From positions 10,485,501 to 10,549,500 of the forward strand of contig CP114489.1 of NCBI GenBank assembly GCA_027186245.1: a stretch of 64,000 nucleotides of DNA, read 5' to 3'. The position numbers were made by a program, and so were the translations under genes. Each line of letters begins with the position of its first letter. Within the stretch, counting starts at the first letter, position 1. Origin of the DNA: Coriaria nepalensis. Its lineage: Eukaryota > Streptophyta > Magnoliopsida > Cucurbitales > Coriariaceae. The notes under the pieces are model-generated. The model saw only the letters and a program-made list of their open reading frames with translations, had not been told where the DNA came from and made no database searches. This document shows, in pieces, positions 50,019-63,847 of this stretch.

Positions 50019-51692
50019 TCAATTGGACATCATTAAAGCATTCCTTAGCTTCGTAACAAGATCCTTTGCCGTCAAGCAGAATTCAACCTCCATCTGCAAT
50101 ACACCACACGATAGAATATAAGAGGATGATTCCCAACATTTATTAGTTATATATTAGCATATGTTATCATAATGAAATATTCCTTTGGGCAAAAAAAAAA
50201 AGCATAATGAAATATTCACCTTAGCAACAATAGTTATGTCGAGAGTCGAGCATCCAAAGGGCAAGACAGTGCTATAGATGATGGTCAAACGAAGCTTCTC
50301 GATCTCGTTAAGAATGTTCGATAAACACCCTTTGTGTTTCTCACAATGAATCCTTACAAGAATATCCTTGTCTGATACTTTTGCTTCTATTTGAGGAAGT
50401 TGTTGGTCAGAAAAGGTGCTAGAATCTTCATCAGACGAACAAGTTGTCATGTCATAATTATCATCATGATCAGGAGACAAATGGGTTCTTTTCATGTAAA
50501 CCACTGACTCAACTGTTCTTTTTGTTGCCTGTTCTTCTAGAACTTTCTGACGCTCTTGGAGTTGCTTCACATATTTTACTGCATCACCAAGAACTGAAGC
50601 CTTGTCCATCTGCTCAAATCATCATTGATCTGGGTTAGGGTTGGAAACTGGAATCTGAATAAATTCCTGAAGTTTTGAAGAACTACTTTTTAATCAATTT
50701 ATGGATTTGGCCGGATATGGTTAAGAATCATTAAGGAAGTAACTGCAGTGTAAGATTACTTGTACAAGCAATTAAAATTTCTGATTAACTGCAGTATAAT
50801 TAAGATTACTTTTTAACTTGATCAACAGATTAATTCCTCCGTAATTCATGTGTCAACAACCCAGAAGATTAAGGCCTATTTATGGGGTTTTAAGAGCAAT
50901 TATTTACCTTTTTTAAGCCAGGGAGAAGGGCTGAAAGAGCAATAAACCTCTGGTTAAGCTTCTCTCTACGTTTCCTCTCAGCTAGCACGTGATCTTGCGC
51001 ATGTAAAGGAGTTCTACTCATTGCTACTGACCTCTTGTGAAACCCTTGAGCATATTGCTTAGAGCTGGTTTGATCATGATCAGAATTACTATAAGCATTA
51101 GTCGCAGCTGTTGAGAAATTGATGCAGGTTCCGTCTGACCCCACCACCACCTCAGTCTTTGGCTTCACAGTTGTAGTTGTAGTAGTGCAGTTTCCGCCCG
51201 CACCATATAATTTCTCAGAATAATCAACACAGGGAGTTGTAGTAGTTCCATGAGACTTGTCAAAAGAAATAATCTTAGGAGAAGTCGAAGAAGAATTAGC
51301 AGAAGCCATGGGAGAGCTCCAACCGTTGATCTTTAGCTGCTGTGTTGGCCTTTGATCATCTTGATCAACCACTGATTGAGGGGGAGTTGCTTCATTAAAG
51401 GAAGATGAAGCACTAAGCTGGTTGTTCTTACAATTATGATTGATGAGAGAGTAGCTCTGATTGTATTGATCAGACGAATTTAGGGTATGGATATTGAACT
51501 CATCAAGTGTATGGTCGAATGAGTTCGTCAAGTATTCTTGAACAAATGCAGGATCTTGCTCCATTAATCCCTACAAAAAAATTATACATAAATTAATGAG
51601 ACCTGATTAAAGTTTCTTCTGCGTTTTAGTGTCAAATTAAAATTCAGACTTACCATTTCATAAAACCATTCAGCAGATGAATTCCGATCCAT
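50019..51692 (-). CDS. bHLH transcription factor, NAI1/bHLH18-19-20-25 type, four exons
   Basis: Nuclear DNA-binding factor of bHLH subgroup IVa. Exons 51692-51654, 51570-50908, 50609-50220 and 50093-50019 have GT-AG borders and give 1167 nt and 388 residues. The protein starts MDRNSSAEWFYEM and GLMEQDPAFVQEYL. A Ser/Thr/Asn-rich linker follows. The basic region begins at about residue 206 (DHVLAERKRREKLNQRF) with His207, Glu211 and Arg215, the set that reads an E-box/G-box. Helix-loop-helix and coiled coil continue as MDKASVLGDAVKYVKQLQER. The C-terminus (QIEAKVSDKDILVRIHCEKH, GCLSNILNEIEKLRL) is the ACT-like dimer domain of this subgroup. In Arabidopsis, relatives act in ER-body formation and iron or jasmonate responses; which role applies here is not decidable. 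It is undamaged, in contrast to its tandem relic at 43.3 kb. Confidence 0.92.
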
Positions 51693-51853
51693 TTTTCTGA
51701 TCAGAACTCGAAAACAAAATGCTTTTTGTTTTTGGATTAAAAGGAGATTAGGATCTTGAGTAATGCTTAATTTCCTGCAAATTAGGGAAGACCCGAAAAA
51801 GTACAGAGAATTTGGCTTCGTTTAGTGGCACAAAAAATGGAGAATTTTGTGGC

Positions 51854-51863
51854 TTTTTATAAG
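51854..51863 (-). promoter_or_regulatory. TATA box of the intact bHLH gene
   Basis: CTTATAAAAAGCC on the minus strand, about 165 bases upstream of the ATG. A CACGTG G-box core lies 85 bases further upstream at 51945-51950, a site that bHLH factors themselves can bind, so self-regulation is conceivable. Confidence 0.55.
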
Positions 51864-51944
51864 CTTTCAGCTTCGTGCTTACGCGGTCCATCACGAAGAC
51901 TATTGGGATTCTTAAAAAAAAAAAAAAAAAAGGCATAGATGGAG

Positions 51945-51950
51945 CACGTG
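51945..51950. promoter_or_regulatory. G-box (CACGTG) in the bHLH promoter
   Basis: A palindromic CACGTG core within GCACGTGTG, about 85 bases upstream of the TATA box of the intact bHLH gene. Confidence 0.4.
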
Positions 51951-53534
51951 TGAATATTTTTTTTCTGGGTTAATGAGTTTGGGATTAAGTTTAAATTATT
52001 TGAATCATAATCTTTTTTGTCGTGATTATGTGAATTTTGGTCAATTAATTCTGGCTTTGGCTTTGCTCACGTTTATTTTGATGCAATAAATTTTATTTTA
52101 TTGCTTGTTGCTCACCAGCCTTTTTCACGTCTATTCACTACTTTAGTAGCTAAAAAATGGTAACTATTATTCCGATCCGACCCAATCATTTTTGAGAAAT
52201 CATATATTTAGGTATATATGCGTATGGATCAAAACACTTGTTATTTACATTTGGAGTGAGTGCACTACAACCGTTCTAAATTTGATGTTAAAACTCTAAA
52301 TATATTTTAGATAAATGATCAATATAATGTCAACATTTTACTATTTGAGTTAATTATATCATTATTACGAATTTGTTTATACGTAATATTTGACAAATTT
52401 TTAGTTTATGTATTATCTAAATCAAATTTTTTTATTCATTTAGTAGTTTATCTAGTAAATATGTTAATATATCTGATATAATATGTTCTTTTATTAAAAT
52501 ATTATTTATTATTATTTCAATTTTTTAAATATTTTTCTCTCATATTAATATATTACTATTTTTCATATTCTAAATTTCTTTTTTTTTTTTAAATGAAAAA
52601 ATTAAGGTGGAAAAGAAAATAATAATAAATAATTTTTTATAATGACGTGACATATTATATCAATATGCTACGTAAACCCGTTTGCTAGAAAAATAATCGG
52701 AGACGCTAAAACATCTTATTTTGACAACATAAAAACTAAAAAATTGGAAAAAGATTATTCATGGACCAATTCATACCAAACTATGTGATGATTAAAAGTG
52801 TAATTAATTAACCTCCCTTTTTTAATATATAGAAGAAGCTTAAATTTATCATAATTGTGTCATTTTAGTTTGATTAATTTCTTAAATTAGTAATAAACGT
52901 TAAAATTTCATATGTTTTTAATTTATTTTTTATTGAATGTGTCCTTATTTAATTATGTATTAATGATACTATTTATTTATTTTAAATTTATAAACCTAAA
53001 ATTTTAGGTAATTTGAAATTCTAAACAATAAGCAATGGTCATAAATAACATATAATAATTGAAATCTCAAACATAAGTATAGTAAGTTTTAACCTTAGGT
53101 TAACTCGAATTGATTGATTTAAGTTGATTAATTTTTTTAATAAGCAAAATAATAATTTGTTAATCAAAGGAAGAAATAAAATAAAAAAGGGGATAAAAAA
53201 TCCTAACCTCCGAAAAAGACAATAGAGAAAGAAAAAAAAACAAGAGAACACGAACTAAAACTATCTGGAGAACACGAATTCCAAACTATCCATGACTAAG
53301 TTCGTCATAAATTTTTTTTTAATCTAACAACTCTAGGAAGAGTAGAGCTGGAGACGAATTTACAATCAAATTTGGTAGAGTAACCGAGATTGGCTAACAA
53401 ATCTCCAACCTAATTAACTTCTTTATATATATGAGAAGATGATGGCCATTTACGAAAATGATATTTTTGATGCTGCTTATTTTATGCATGAGAATAGGAG
53501 GAATTATAAATTTGCTTGTAACGAGTTGAACCAA
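51951..53534. other. Intergenic, very AT-rich
   Basis: Distal upstream DNA of the bHLH gene up to the truncated edge of the copia element. No gene or structured repeat was seen. Confidence 0.4.
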
Positions 53535-56500
53535 AAAAATTTCACAGTAAACAAAAAAGGAGAAATTATAAATTCACAGTAAGCTTCAAGTTTCAAAACA
53601 TTAGAAGAGTTAAGCAAAAGGTCCATGACTTAGATTTTTCTTGATATATCTGAGGACTTTCATAGTTACATCCATATGAGACTGCTTTGGCATATGTATA
53701 TGCTGGCTCAACAATTTAATAATAAAGCTCAAATCAGAATGTGTATGAGTAAAGTATATATAATGACCCACAAACTTTTGATAAGCACTTGGATCAGTTA
53801 AGACATTGTCATATGGATTCAAGCTAGTTGCTTGATTATATTCAACAGTTGTGAGCATAACATTCTGATCAAGAAGAACCATAGATGGTCTAGAGCTTAA
53901 AAGATTAGATTTTGTAATAACCTCAAGAATATACTTACGTTGGGTAATAAAAATATTATTTTTTTCTCATAAATTTCATCCCTAAGAAAAATCAGAGGTG
54001 TCCTAAGTCTTTTATCTTAAACTTGGAACAAATGTATGACTTAGCAGCATCAATAGTAACATGATTATCTCAGGTTTTCAGAATGTCATCAACATATAAA
54101 AGAAGCACAACGATGGAGCAAGAGGTTTTTTGTATGAATAATGAATGATCAGAATTGGATTGAACAAATCCACCTCAAGCAAGACAGATTTAAAGGTAAC
54201 ATTTTATTGCCTAGAAGCTTGCTTCAACCCAGATAAAGACTTCTTAAGACGACATACCTGTGGATCTCCCATAACTCCATACCTAGGTGGTTAAGACATG
54301 TACATTTCTTCATCTAAACTACCATTGAGAAAGACATTATACACATCAAGTTGATATAATGACTAGCCATTAAGAGCGACCAGAGCAACCACAATCCTAA
54401 CAATTACCATCTTAACGACCAGACTGAAGGTTTCATTAAAATCAATGCCCTCTCTTTGATTGAAGCCATTGAAAACTAACCTTGCCTTAAATCTCTCAAC
54501 ATAACCGTTTGTTTAGTTTTATAAACCCAATGACATCCAATAGGTTTTTTCCCAGCTGGTAAAGAAACAAGATCCTAAGTACCATTGGATTCATTTGGCT
54601 TAATTTCACAATGCATGGCCTCAACCCATCTACTATCAGTAATAGCTTGGAAATAGTATAAAGGTTTAACAATAGAATCTAAAGATGAAAGAAAACAAGT
54701 GAAAGGAGTGGAGAATTGAGAGTAAGAAACATAGTCAGATATGAGGTATGTAACAGAAGCAGACTATGCTAAGGTTGGATATACATAATCTACCGACCAT
54801 ATAGGAGGTTTGACAACACGTGTAGATTTCGTTGGAACATAAATAGAAATCTCATTATTAGAGAGAGAAGGCATAACATCCTAAATGCCAATTGATGATA
54901 AAACAATGGGAGAGTTATTGTCATGACAAGTAGAAATGTCAAAATGCATATAGTTAAAATTGGTATGCATAGAATCATAATGATCAAAGAAATGAATGTC
55001 AGACGAGGGAAATAGTGTAGTAGGAGTAGAAGTCAAGGAGGAATCATGATAAGGAAATAAAGACTATTGAAATGTTACTTCCCTGCTAACTGTAAAGTTA
55101 CAAGATTGAAGTCCATAGACAAGATAACCCTTCTTAGTTAAAGAGTAACCTAAGAAGATAGAAGGTTATGACCTAAGTGAAAATTTATATGGGAAAGGTA
55201 GAGTTTTAACAAAGTATAAGCAGCTAAATGTATGAAGAAATAATATATCTAGAGTTTTTTGAAACAATTTCTTATATAGAGAAACATTGTTAAGAACTTT
55301 AGAAGGTAAATGATTGACCAAAAATGTTGCAGTGGTAAGAAATTCATCCCATAACCTTATAGGAACATTAGACTGTATTCATAGAGCTCTAGCTAGGTCT
55401 AGAAGATGTCTATGTTTTTGTTCCATTATCAGACTTAATCTATTTAACATGATAAGGGAATTGGTTGTGCAGCATGATGATGAATGATTTTATGACTAGA
55501 AATACATCACATTTAGAATGAAGTAAATGTGTCCAAACTGCTCTACTATGATCATCAACAATAGTAAGAAAGAAACGAGCACCACTGTGTGATGATGTTT
55601 GAAGCGGACCCCATACATCTATGTGTACTAGCTCAAATGGAAAAGCAGCTTTGAAAGTACTAAAAGGAAAAGAAAGCCAAGCTTGTTTAGCTTGTGGACA
55701 AACAGAACACTGAGTAATTGCACTGCAATTTAACAGACCCTTTAAAGAGGGAATACATTATAGTTTGAAAAAAGAAACATGGCCAAATCTAAAGTGCCAC
55801 ATGCAAGAGATTGGTTTATTACAAAAAGCTGAAAAAAGACTATATTTGGAAATTGAAAGATTCATCAATGTTTGAATTAAGGGATTATTGAATATAGTAT
55901 AGTCCATGGTGTTTTTTATCAATCCCCAAAATTTTCCCAGTGGTACGATCCTAAAATACACAAAACATTGTATAAAATGTTACAAAGTAGTCAAATTAAG
56001 ATATTAAATGTGGAATTGATAGCAAGTTGAATTTGAATTGAGGGTCAAAGAGAACTTTTTTAAGTGTTAAAGAAGAAGAGACATGAACGGTTCCTAAATG
56101 AGTGGATCTAGTGGTTTGACCATTAAGAAGTATCACAGTAGAAGATGGATTATTAACACACACGATTGGTGTAATTAAGACAGAAAAATCACAGATCATA
56201 TGCATTGTTGCACCACTATCAATAATCTAAGCATTCTGGGAAGATAAACTCAAACCTGTCACATTGGCAGCATGAGTGATTGGTGTAATATTGGCTCCAT
56301 CATTCTGAACAAGTTGCATAACCTTATTGTATTGATCAATAGATATATAAGCATTAGAAGTATTTGTAAAGGTTTGCTGATGAGTAGCAAACTCTTATAC
56401 ATTCTCAACATTTACATTGTTGGCCAACGGTTGCCTCGCTGCATTCCTAGGATTCCTAAACTTGTATTTAGGAGGATAACCTATCAATTTGTAACAGTTC

Positions 56501-57673
56501 TCTTTGCGATAGCCAAAGATGTGACAGAATTCACATTCAACCTTCTTACAAGAATTATTCCTTTGGAAATTGCCTTTATGAGGATTACTTCTAGATCTAG
56601 AATTATGGAGGCTACTTTCCTATTACACTCTTCTATATTAACCATAGAAAATGCAACATTAATTGTGAGAAAATGTATCATCATTAGGATTTGGCCCCTA
56701 ACAACATTGTAACCATCATTTAGTTCCATCAAGAACTGGATAAGGTGTTGTTGTTGATCAAAGAACTTGAAAGCAGTTGTGGAAGCACGTTGATAGGTTG
56801 GAGGAACAACTAAGGCAAAATATTCATTCCAAAGTGCTTTCAACTTAGAATAATAGGCAGTTACCGTTAAGTTTCCTTGATCTAGTGTCACAATTTCCTT
56901 TTAAATATAAAAGATTCTAGATTCATTGACTTTATCAAACCTCCCTTTCAAATCTAGTCAAAGATCTTTTGCATTTGATGCAAAGATAGGATCATTAGTC
57001 AATTCATTAGATAGAGAATTCAAGATCCATGAGGTGATCATTGCATTGCAACATTCCCAAGCAGTAAAGAAAGGAGAATCTAGGCTCGGTTTAAGATACT
57101 CACCTATAACAAAACCTAATTTGTTTTTAGAAATTAGGACTAACCTCATAAATCTACTCCAAATACCATAGTTATCGCTTTTAGTCAGCTTATTCATAAC
57201 AAGATTCAATCATAGAGTATCTGAAGAGTGAATATACAGATGATTGACCGAATCTATATGTGAAATCAGCTCTAGGTATGAATCAGTATGTTTAACCTCC
57301 TTTCTAGCTCTAAGAATCGTTACAGGCAACTTCGAACCAGAACGAGAACCATCGGACGAGTTATCATCTCCCATTTTGAACCAGTAGAAATCACAATCAA
57401 AGAGTGATCAAGACTAGACAAGGAATTACACTAAAACAATTCAAGCAGAAGAAATCAAGAAACATGTTTCAAGAAAGTTGATCGTGCTCTGATACTATAT
57501 GAAATTCATGAATGAAATAGAGAACAAAAAATAGAGTAAAGAGAGAAAGTAAGAGAGAAAAATGATAATTATTAATATTAAGTTGACAACGATTTTACAT
57601 TAAATAGACTAAGTGCCTCTAACCGTATTGACAAGTAAGCAAACAGGTGCACATTATACTAATCATACTAACA
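53535..57673 (-). mobile_element. Ty1/copia retrotransposon, 3'-truncated and decayed
   Basis: The element reads from 57673 downward: 5' LTR, primer-binding site, gag (ATG at 57375, in-frame stop near 57215, then NKLTKSDNYGIWSRFMRLVL), zinc knuckle with C-x2-C-x4-Tyr-x4-C near 56520 (Tyr where His is expected), protease IIDSGATMHM near 56215, and integrase pieces (WHFRFGHVSF near 55790; FELVHIDVWGP near 55630). Reverse transcriptase has an intact YVDD near 54095. The RT tail DPSAYQKFVGHYIYFTHTHS is near 53780, and the start of RNase H (NSSNVLKLEAYC, shifted frame) lies near 53560. Many stops and frameshifts are present. The sequence ends inside RNase H, and no 3' LTR follows. It lies between the intact bHLH and the duplicated block at 59.7 kb. 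Confidence 0.88.
57500..57673 (-). repeat. 5' LTR of the 53.5-57.7 kb copia element
   Basis: About 174 bp, beginning TGTTAGTATG and ending GAATTTCA on the minus strand. It is followed after two bases by TAGTATCAGAGC (about 57497-57486), which differs at one base from the usual primer site for initiator methionine tRNA (TGGTATCAGAGC). The upper border is inferred from the TG start. Confidence 0.6.
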
Positions 57674-60600
57674 TAACTTTCTAGTAAGAAGACTAGCAAT
57701 CCTCAAGCCTATTAGCAGCTCATCTATATCATAACAGTAAGTACATAAATAATTGGAATATAACCACTCGTATGTCCATCTCAAGACTATCAGATGCACA
57801 TTATTCACATGTGTCAGCGGATTGAACGGATCAATTATGAATAATTCAAAAGGTAAGTGTAAATTTAAAAAAAATATAAGAAACATAAAATGAGAAATCA
57901 CTAAATACTAGTATCGGCTTTAGTTATTCGGTCTAGATTGGATTTACAGTTAGATAGGTCAGTTTAACGTTAATTTGGTGGGCAATTGATCGATCGATCA
58001 GCCTCCCTATTTAGTACTAAATACTACTAAAACATTGAACTCAATTTTAAGATTGATCAATCTAATTTTCAGTACATGTTGCTAAATGATTAGGAAAGCA
58101 ATTTGAAAACATATAATTAAAGTAAAAAAATCACCGAATACGTTTCATTAATAGTTTTAGACACATCTTAAATCTCGAATACAATAATGTAAGTTCTAAA
58201 TCTTAAAATTTTTTAACCAAAACCTAAAATTCTAAACTTGTACAAACCCGAGAATAATTCATCTAATAGTTCAATTTACAGCTTTTTAGTACTAGATTGG
58301 ATTTACAATAATAATTCATCTATTGTATTTTATTTCTACTCCATTGTAAGAAGAAAACGGGGATTTTATACTCTCTTTTTTTTCCTATTGAAAGCGATCG
58401 ACGGTGATCTTATACTTGTAAGAGTTTATATATATATATTAGTATGATGTTCTCCTCTTTACGCGGAGTTAAATAATTGGCAAACATCTCTACATGTAAG
58501 TTGTTAGTTATATCTAGTGATCGACTATTCATACTAAGTGGCCTAGAAAATTATGCTTGGCAACGGAGGCGGTTTGTGCTCGTTTGAAGTTTTAGGTAAA
58601 ATTAAAATTTAGGATTTTTTATAATTAGTGAATAATAAATTAAAAAAATTACTGATATTTATAATAAAAAGAATTTTAACATTAATTTTTTATTGTTGAA
58701 AAATATAAAAAGTTTTTAAATATTAAGAATAATTAAAAAAAACTTTGATAATAAATATAAATATGAAAGTTAGTTATACGTCTACAAATTTTCAAAATTT
58801 TAACGTTTAGTCATATGTATAAAAGTTAGCTTATATATATATATCATTTCAATTTTTTTTTTTAATTATTTTTTTTTTGTGAAAGATATATATGAGTAAT
58901 AATATGATGTTATTTTTATTTATTTGTTAAATAAAAAAATATATATTTCAATAATTTAAAACTCTTTTACAAATAAAATCGTAAACAATTACTTCACCTA
59001 TTTAAGGAGAGAGCCGGGCACAATTTTTCTCTTTAGCCGGAAAGCAACTACTATTAGAGTAATAAACTATATTGCTCATGTCAAATGATAATTTTTGTGT
59101 ATACATAAGCACTCAAGTCGCAAATAAGGACAACAACAGTTATTTTTTCCCAAATGAAGAAGCTACACTATATTTTTATTGTCCGAAAAGACTATAAAAA
59201 GCAACCGGATGAAACAGGTGGTTGACATTTATTGAAGGTTGAAAGGCGTGTGAATATGTATGAAAGAAAACCTACATATATCATCAAGTAAATTTACTTC
59301 AATCTTGCATGCTAGTCAAATGATTAGAATCACACATTTACTTACTCGATCGTGAAAAATTCACACATTTTTTTCCTTCTAGAAAGATACGTAAATATTA
59401 TTAAAGTGGGAGAGACCCCCAAGCTTGGAGAATCAGGTCATTTTCCGGAGCTATGGTGATAGTGATGTTTTTTGTGCTTGATTTTGACTTACTTTACCAG
59501 CGTGGAGATTGTTTGGAAAAAGATAATATGAAGAAAGTGATTTTTCTTAATTTATTTTGTATATTTAACTTTATATAAATATAAATATAAGAAAGTAATC
59601 GTTCAGGATAATATAATGTACATATACAGATATATATATATATCTATCTTGATCGATCTCGAAAGCACAGTGTGGGACTATTATATTGCAAGTTCCTTTT
59701 CTTATATAGGCCATGCATTATAAGATGGGAATTTTAAGAGATTGTTTCTTCATCAAGCATCACATCATACATAAAAGAAAGATCATATGTAGGCTCCAAT
59801 ACTTATTTTCTTTGATTTCTTTGTAAGGAAATGAATAAACCACTCGATACGAATCATTTAGAAAGAACAAATAAAAATAAAAATAAAAAAACTGGAAAAT
59901 ATTGTATAAGCGATCTCAATCGTTGTCCTCAATTTCTGTTCTGTCTTTTTTTTCTTTTTCTTTTTGTCGTTTCTTCTGAGATCGAAATATAGTAATATTA
60001 TTATTTTTATTTATTTATTATCCCCACTAAATATTTAGTTTGATATCGAATATGACACAATCATCAGAGGGCCTCATCGAAATTATTCCAGCCGCTCTGA
60101 CGTCATGCATGTGTAAAATTCACAAAGCACAAAGCTACATATGAAAAAGAAATAACATAGACAATATTATTACATACAAACATGTCACAAATTAATTAGT
60201 CAAAAGATAACATTAAGATGCTGTTAACCTTCATTTTGACAATAATAAGATGAAGTTCGAATTATCAAAAAAAAATTTATCTCGAACTTCTAAAAGAACC
60301 AAAGAAAAACGAACGAAAGGGTTATTTAGCAGTCGCCGTAGCTACAGTGTTAATGCTCTATTCATACATCTTGAGAACCACCGTTTTCTTTTTCCTTTCT
60401 TTTACGAGTAGGTAATTTAGGTTCATAATGTGTGAAACCCATTTAATATTGCAAGTAGTGTGTGAAAACCTATCTCTATTAATCTGGAATAAATGTGGTT
60501 ATGGCGTGTTTAAGGATAAGTTAGAATATTATGTTGACCGGCCTGGATATATACATACAACCTACATAATCATGAGTAGCACAAATAACATCTAGTGTCT

Positions 60601-61232
60601 GGATTTTTCATGTAGTAAACGACTGAAAACAAATCTGGAGGAAAATAATCGTTTGCTTATAAGTTTATAGAATATAGTTTTATTCTATTTGTTTAATATT
60701 CTACGAGTTGTCATATTATTAGATATATAAATGTAATTCGTTTAAAGAATGAAGAACGATATATACAATAATTTCGGAGGGAGACAGTGACCAAGATGAA
60801 TACAGCTGACAAAATCAGGATCGGTCCTCCACGATTGTCGGAATTTTTTTGCTTTTGTTCTCATGTTATTGCCTGACCATTAAATTAGTCAAACCCAGTT
60901 CAATTTTAAGGTTTAGACACGTGTGCAACAGACCCGTTACGATGATCGATGAACAGTCAAAGAATTACAGGTACGTGTTCGATTGATATCTTAGATCTAA
61001 GTTAGATTAGTGTAAGGCTGCAAGCTAATGAGTTGTTAAATAGCACGATGTGGCTAAATTAATCAACAAACATTTGGTTGCTCTTTTGGTCAACATATCC
61101 CGTGTTTGAGTTCTAAAATCCCACTTAGAAGTATAGAATGAACCGATCAATGGAATAAAATCCTGAACTATTCGAATTACATTTGTTTTTGGTGTTCTTT
61201 AGGTTGGAAAATAGGATGTTTGAGATGTTCTG
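57674..61232. other. Intergenic, includes duplicated block B
   Basis: AT-rich. Positions 59680-60560 are the partner of 45330-46090 (listed). Positions 58620-58960 are extremely AT-rich. A TA/TATC run sits near 59630-59650. No gene is supported; the 69-residue frame at 58238-58447 has no motif. Confidence 0.4.
59680..60560. repeat. Duplicated non-coding block, copy B
   Basis: Partner of 45330-46090, with the same order of landmarks. It lies on the upstream side of the intact bHLH gene, pushed away in part by the copia element at 53.5-57.7 kb. Confidence 0.7.
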
Positions 61233-62182
61233 TTTAGATTTAATTTTAGTGATATATTATTTTTTCAAAATGATTGCAAGGATAATGAAAAATCGATACT
61301 TAAATTGCACTCATGCATTAAATAATTTGCAATGAAAAATTATATAAAAAAAATTTGTCACATTAAATAAAGAAAGAATGAAAGCCCTAAGTATTTATAT
61401 ATAACAACCCGAATATGAAATGTTAAATATATAGGTAACAAGACTCTCTTCCAAGCATGTAGGTGTGCAAATCTGGCCGGGGTTAAGGCCGCACCTAGGC
61501 ACACACATGTCTCCTTAATCCTCCTTTATTCATGCTATAACACTTCTAATATTGATATAAAGGTGGCGAATATATTTTAAGAAAATAATTATTCTGATGC
61601 TTTAGTTTTGTATTTATGTCTTTCACATTCTATTCATATATTGTTTATTGTTTACTGTTCATATACAGGTGTACATACTATATTTTTATTTCTAATTTAT
61701 ATAGTGTTTATTGCTTTATTTACTATTTTTTCTCTCTATTTTTAATGTTTCTATAAATTTTGTTTATATTATACCTAGTACTTTATAAATGTGAAAAGTT
61801 TGGAGATTATTCACAAAATAAATTTAGTTTTTGAGTACTTAATTATGTAGTTAGGGTTAATTCACTTTTTAATTCATATATAGTTAATATTTTACAAATT
61901 TATTCATATGCAGTTTTCGATCAATTTTTTAATTATTATATAGTTTAAATGAAAGTTTTTAATCTTTACAAATGAAATTTAGACTTACCGATGCTGACAT
62001 GACATGATGACATGCATTGCATGTAATCCCCCAATATCTCTAGATTAGGTATAGTAGTGGGAAAATAAATTTAAAATGGACTTATTAGTAAATTTTAATT
62101 TCCACCTATACCTAATTTTAACAATAGAAATAATTAGGGACCATTTTATAATTTTAAAATTTAAAAAGGGGCTTAAGTTTAA

Positions 62183-62213
<31 letters not shown>

Positions 62214-62371
62214 TAGTAATAATAAATTAAATAAAATAAGGCCACGTTGTTACCATTTGGCAAACACCTTAAGCAACATCAGCATTATGGTTGCTGTTTC
62301 ATTATAATATGTGTCATGCAATATGCTTAATCACCACATAAGGTGTCAATCTTAAGCATATCTGATTGTAC
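61233..62371. repeat. Tandem duplication, copy 1
   Basis: Nearly identical to 62533-64000, apart from scattered substitutions and an added segment in copy 2. The offset is 1300 bases at the left part and about 1626 after the added segment. It contains a GGCCGGGGTTAAGGCCGCACC patch in otherwise AT-rich DNA and an ATA-type microsatellite (62190-62224). No coding signal was found. Confidence 0.9.
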
Positions 62372-62409
62372 TATATAAATCCCATTTGATGTTTACGGCA
62401 AAAGCATGT

Positions 62410-62531
62410 AGAGAGGACATAAGAGAAAGGGAGAGAAAGGGAGAGAAATGAAAGAAAAGAAAGAAAGGAAAGAAAGAGAGGAAAGGAAAGAAAGAGAGGG
62501 AAGGAAAAAGGAGAGAAAGGAAAGAGAGGAC
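62410..62531 (+). repeat. Polypurine tract (about 120 bases)
   Basis: G and A almost without interruption, built from GAGA, GAAAG and GGAAAG words. It lies exactly between the two tandem copies and ends about two bases before copy 2 begins. Confidence 0.9.
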
Positions 62532-62532
62532 A

Positions 62533-63814
62533 TTAGATTTAATTTTAGTGATAAATTATTTTTTCAAAATGATTGCAAGGATAATGAAAAATCGATACTT
62601 AAATTGCACTCATGCATTAAATAATTTGCAATGAAAAATTATATAAAAAAAATTTGTCACACATTAAAAAAGGGAAGAATGAAAGCCTAAGTATTTATAT
62701 ATAACAACCCGAATATGAAATGTTAAATATATAGGTAACAAGACTCTCTTCCAAGCATGTAGGTGTGCAAATCTGGCCGGGGTTAAAGCCGCACCTAGGC
62801 ACACACATGTTTCCTTAATCCTCCTTAATTCATGCCATAACACTTCTAATATTGATATAAAGGCGACGAATATATTTTAAGAAAATAATTATTATGATGC
62901 TTTACAAAATATGTGTTTCCGATACAAATAAAAGAAGATAGACAAGAAAGACAAAATATGTGTCTCCGATACAGATAAAAGAAGATAGACAAGAAAGAAA
63001 ATAGGAGGAAATCGTTTTTGTAAATACTTTTCGATATAGCAATCGTTATCTACCCCCCGAACACAGCTTACAACTTTCATCGTACTGTGCTCTTAGGAAG
63101 ATACTGAACTTTTGTATTTGAAAAATGTTAACATGTTTCCTTAATCCTCCTTAATTCATGCCATAACACTTCTAATATTGATATAAAGGTGGCGAATATA
63201 TTTTAAGAAAATAATTATTATGATGCTTTAGTTTTGCGTTTATGTCTTTCACATTCTATTCATATATTGTTTATTGTTTACTGTTCATATACTGGTGTAC
63301 ATACTATATTTTTATTTCTAATTTATATAGTGTTTACTGCTTTATTTACTATTTTTTCTCTCTATTTTTAATGTTTCTATAAATTTTGTTTATATTATAC
63401 CTAGTACTTTATAAATGTGAAAAGTTTGGAGATTATTCACAATATAAATTTAGTTTTTGAGTACTTAATTATGTAGTTAGGGTTAATTCACTTTTTAGTT
63501 CATGCATAGTTAATATTTTACAAATTTATTCATATGCAGTTTTCGATCAATTTTTTAATTATTATATAGTTTAAATGAAAGTTTTTAATCTTTACAAATG
63601 AAATTTAGACTTACCGATGCTGACATGACATGATGACATGCATTGCATGTAATCCCCCAATATCTCTAGATTAGGTATAGTAGTGGGAAAATAAATTTAA
63701 AATGGACTTATTAGTAAATTTTAATTTCCACCTATACCTAATTTTAACAATAGAAATAATTAGGGACCATTTTATAATTTTAAAATTTAAAAAGGGGCTT
63801 AAGTTTAAATAATG

Positions 63815-63847
<33 letters not shown>

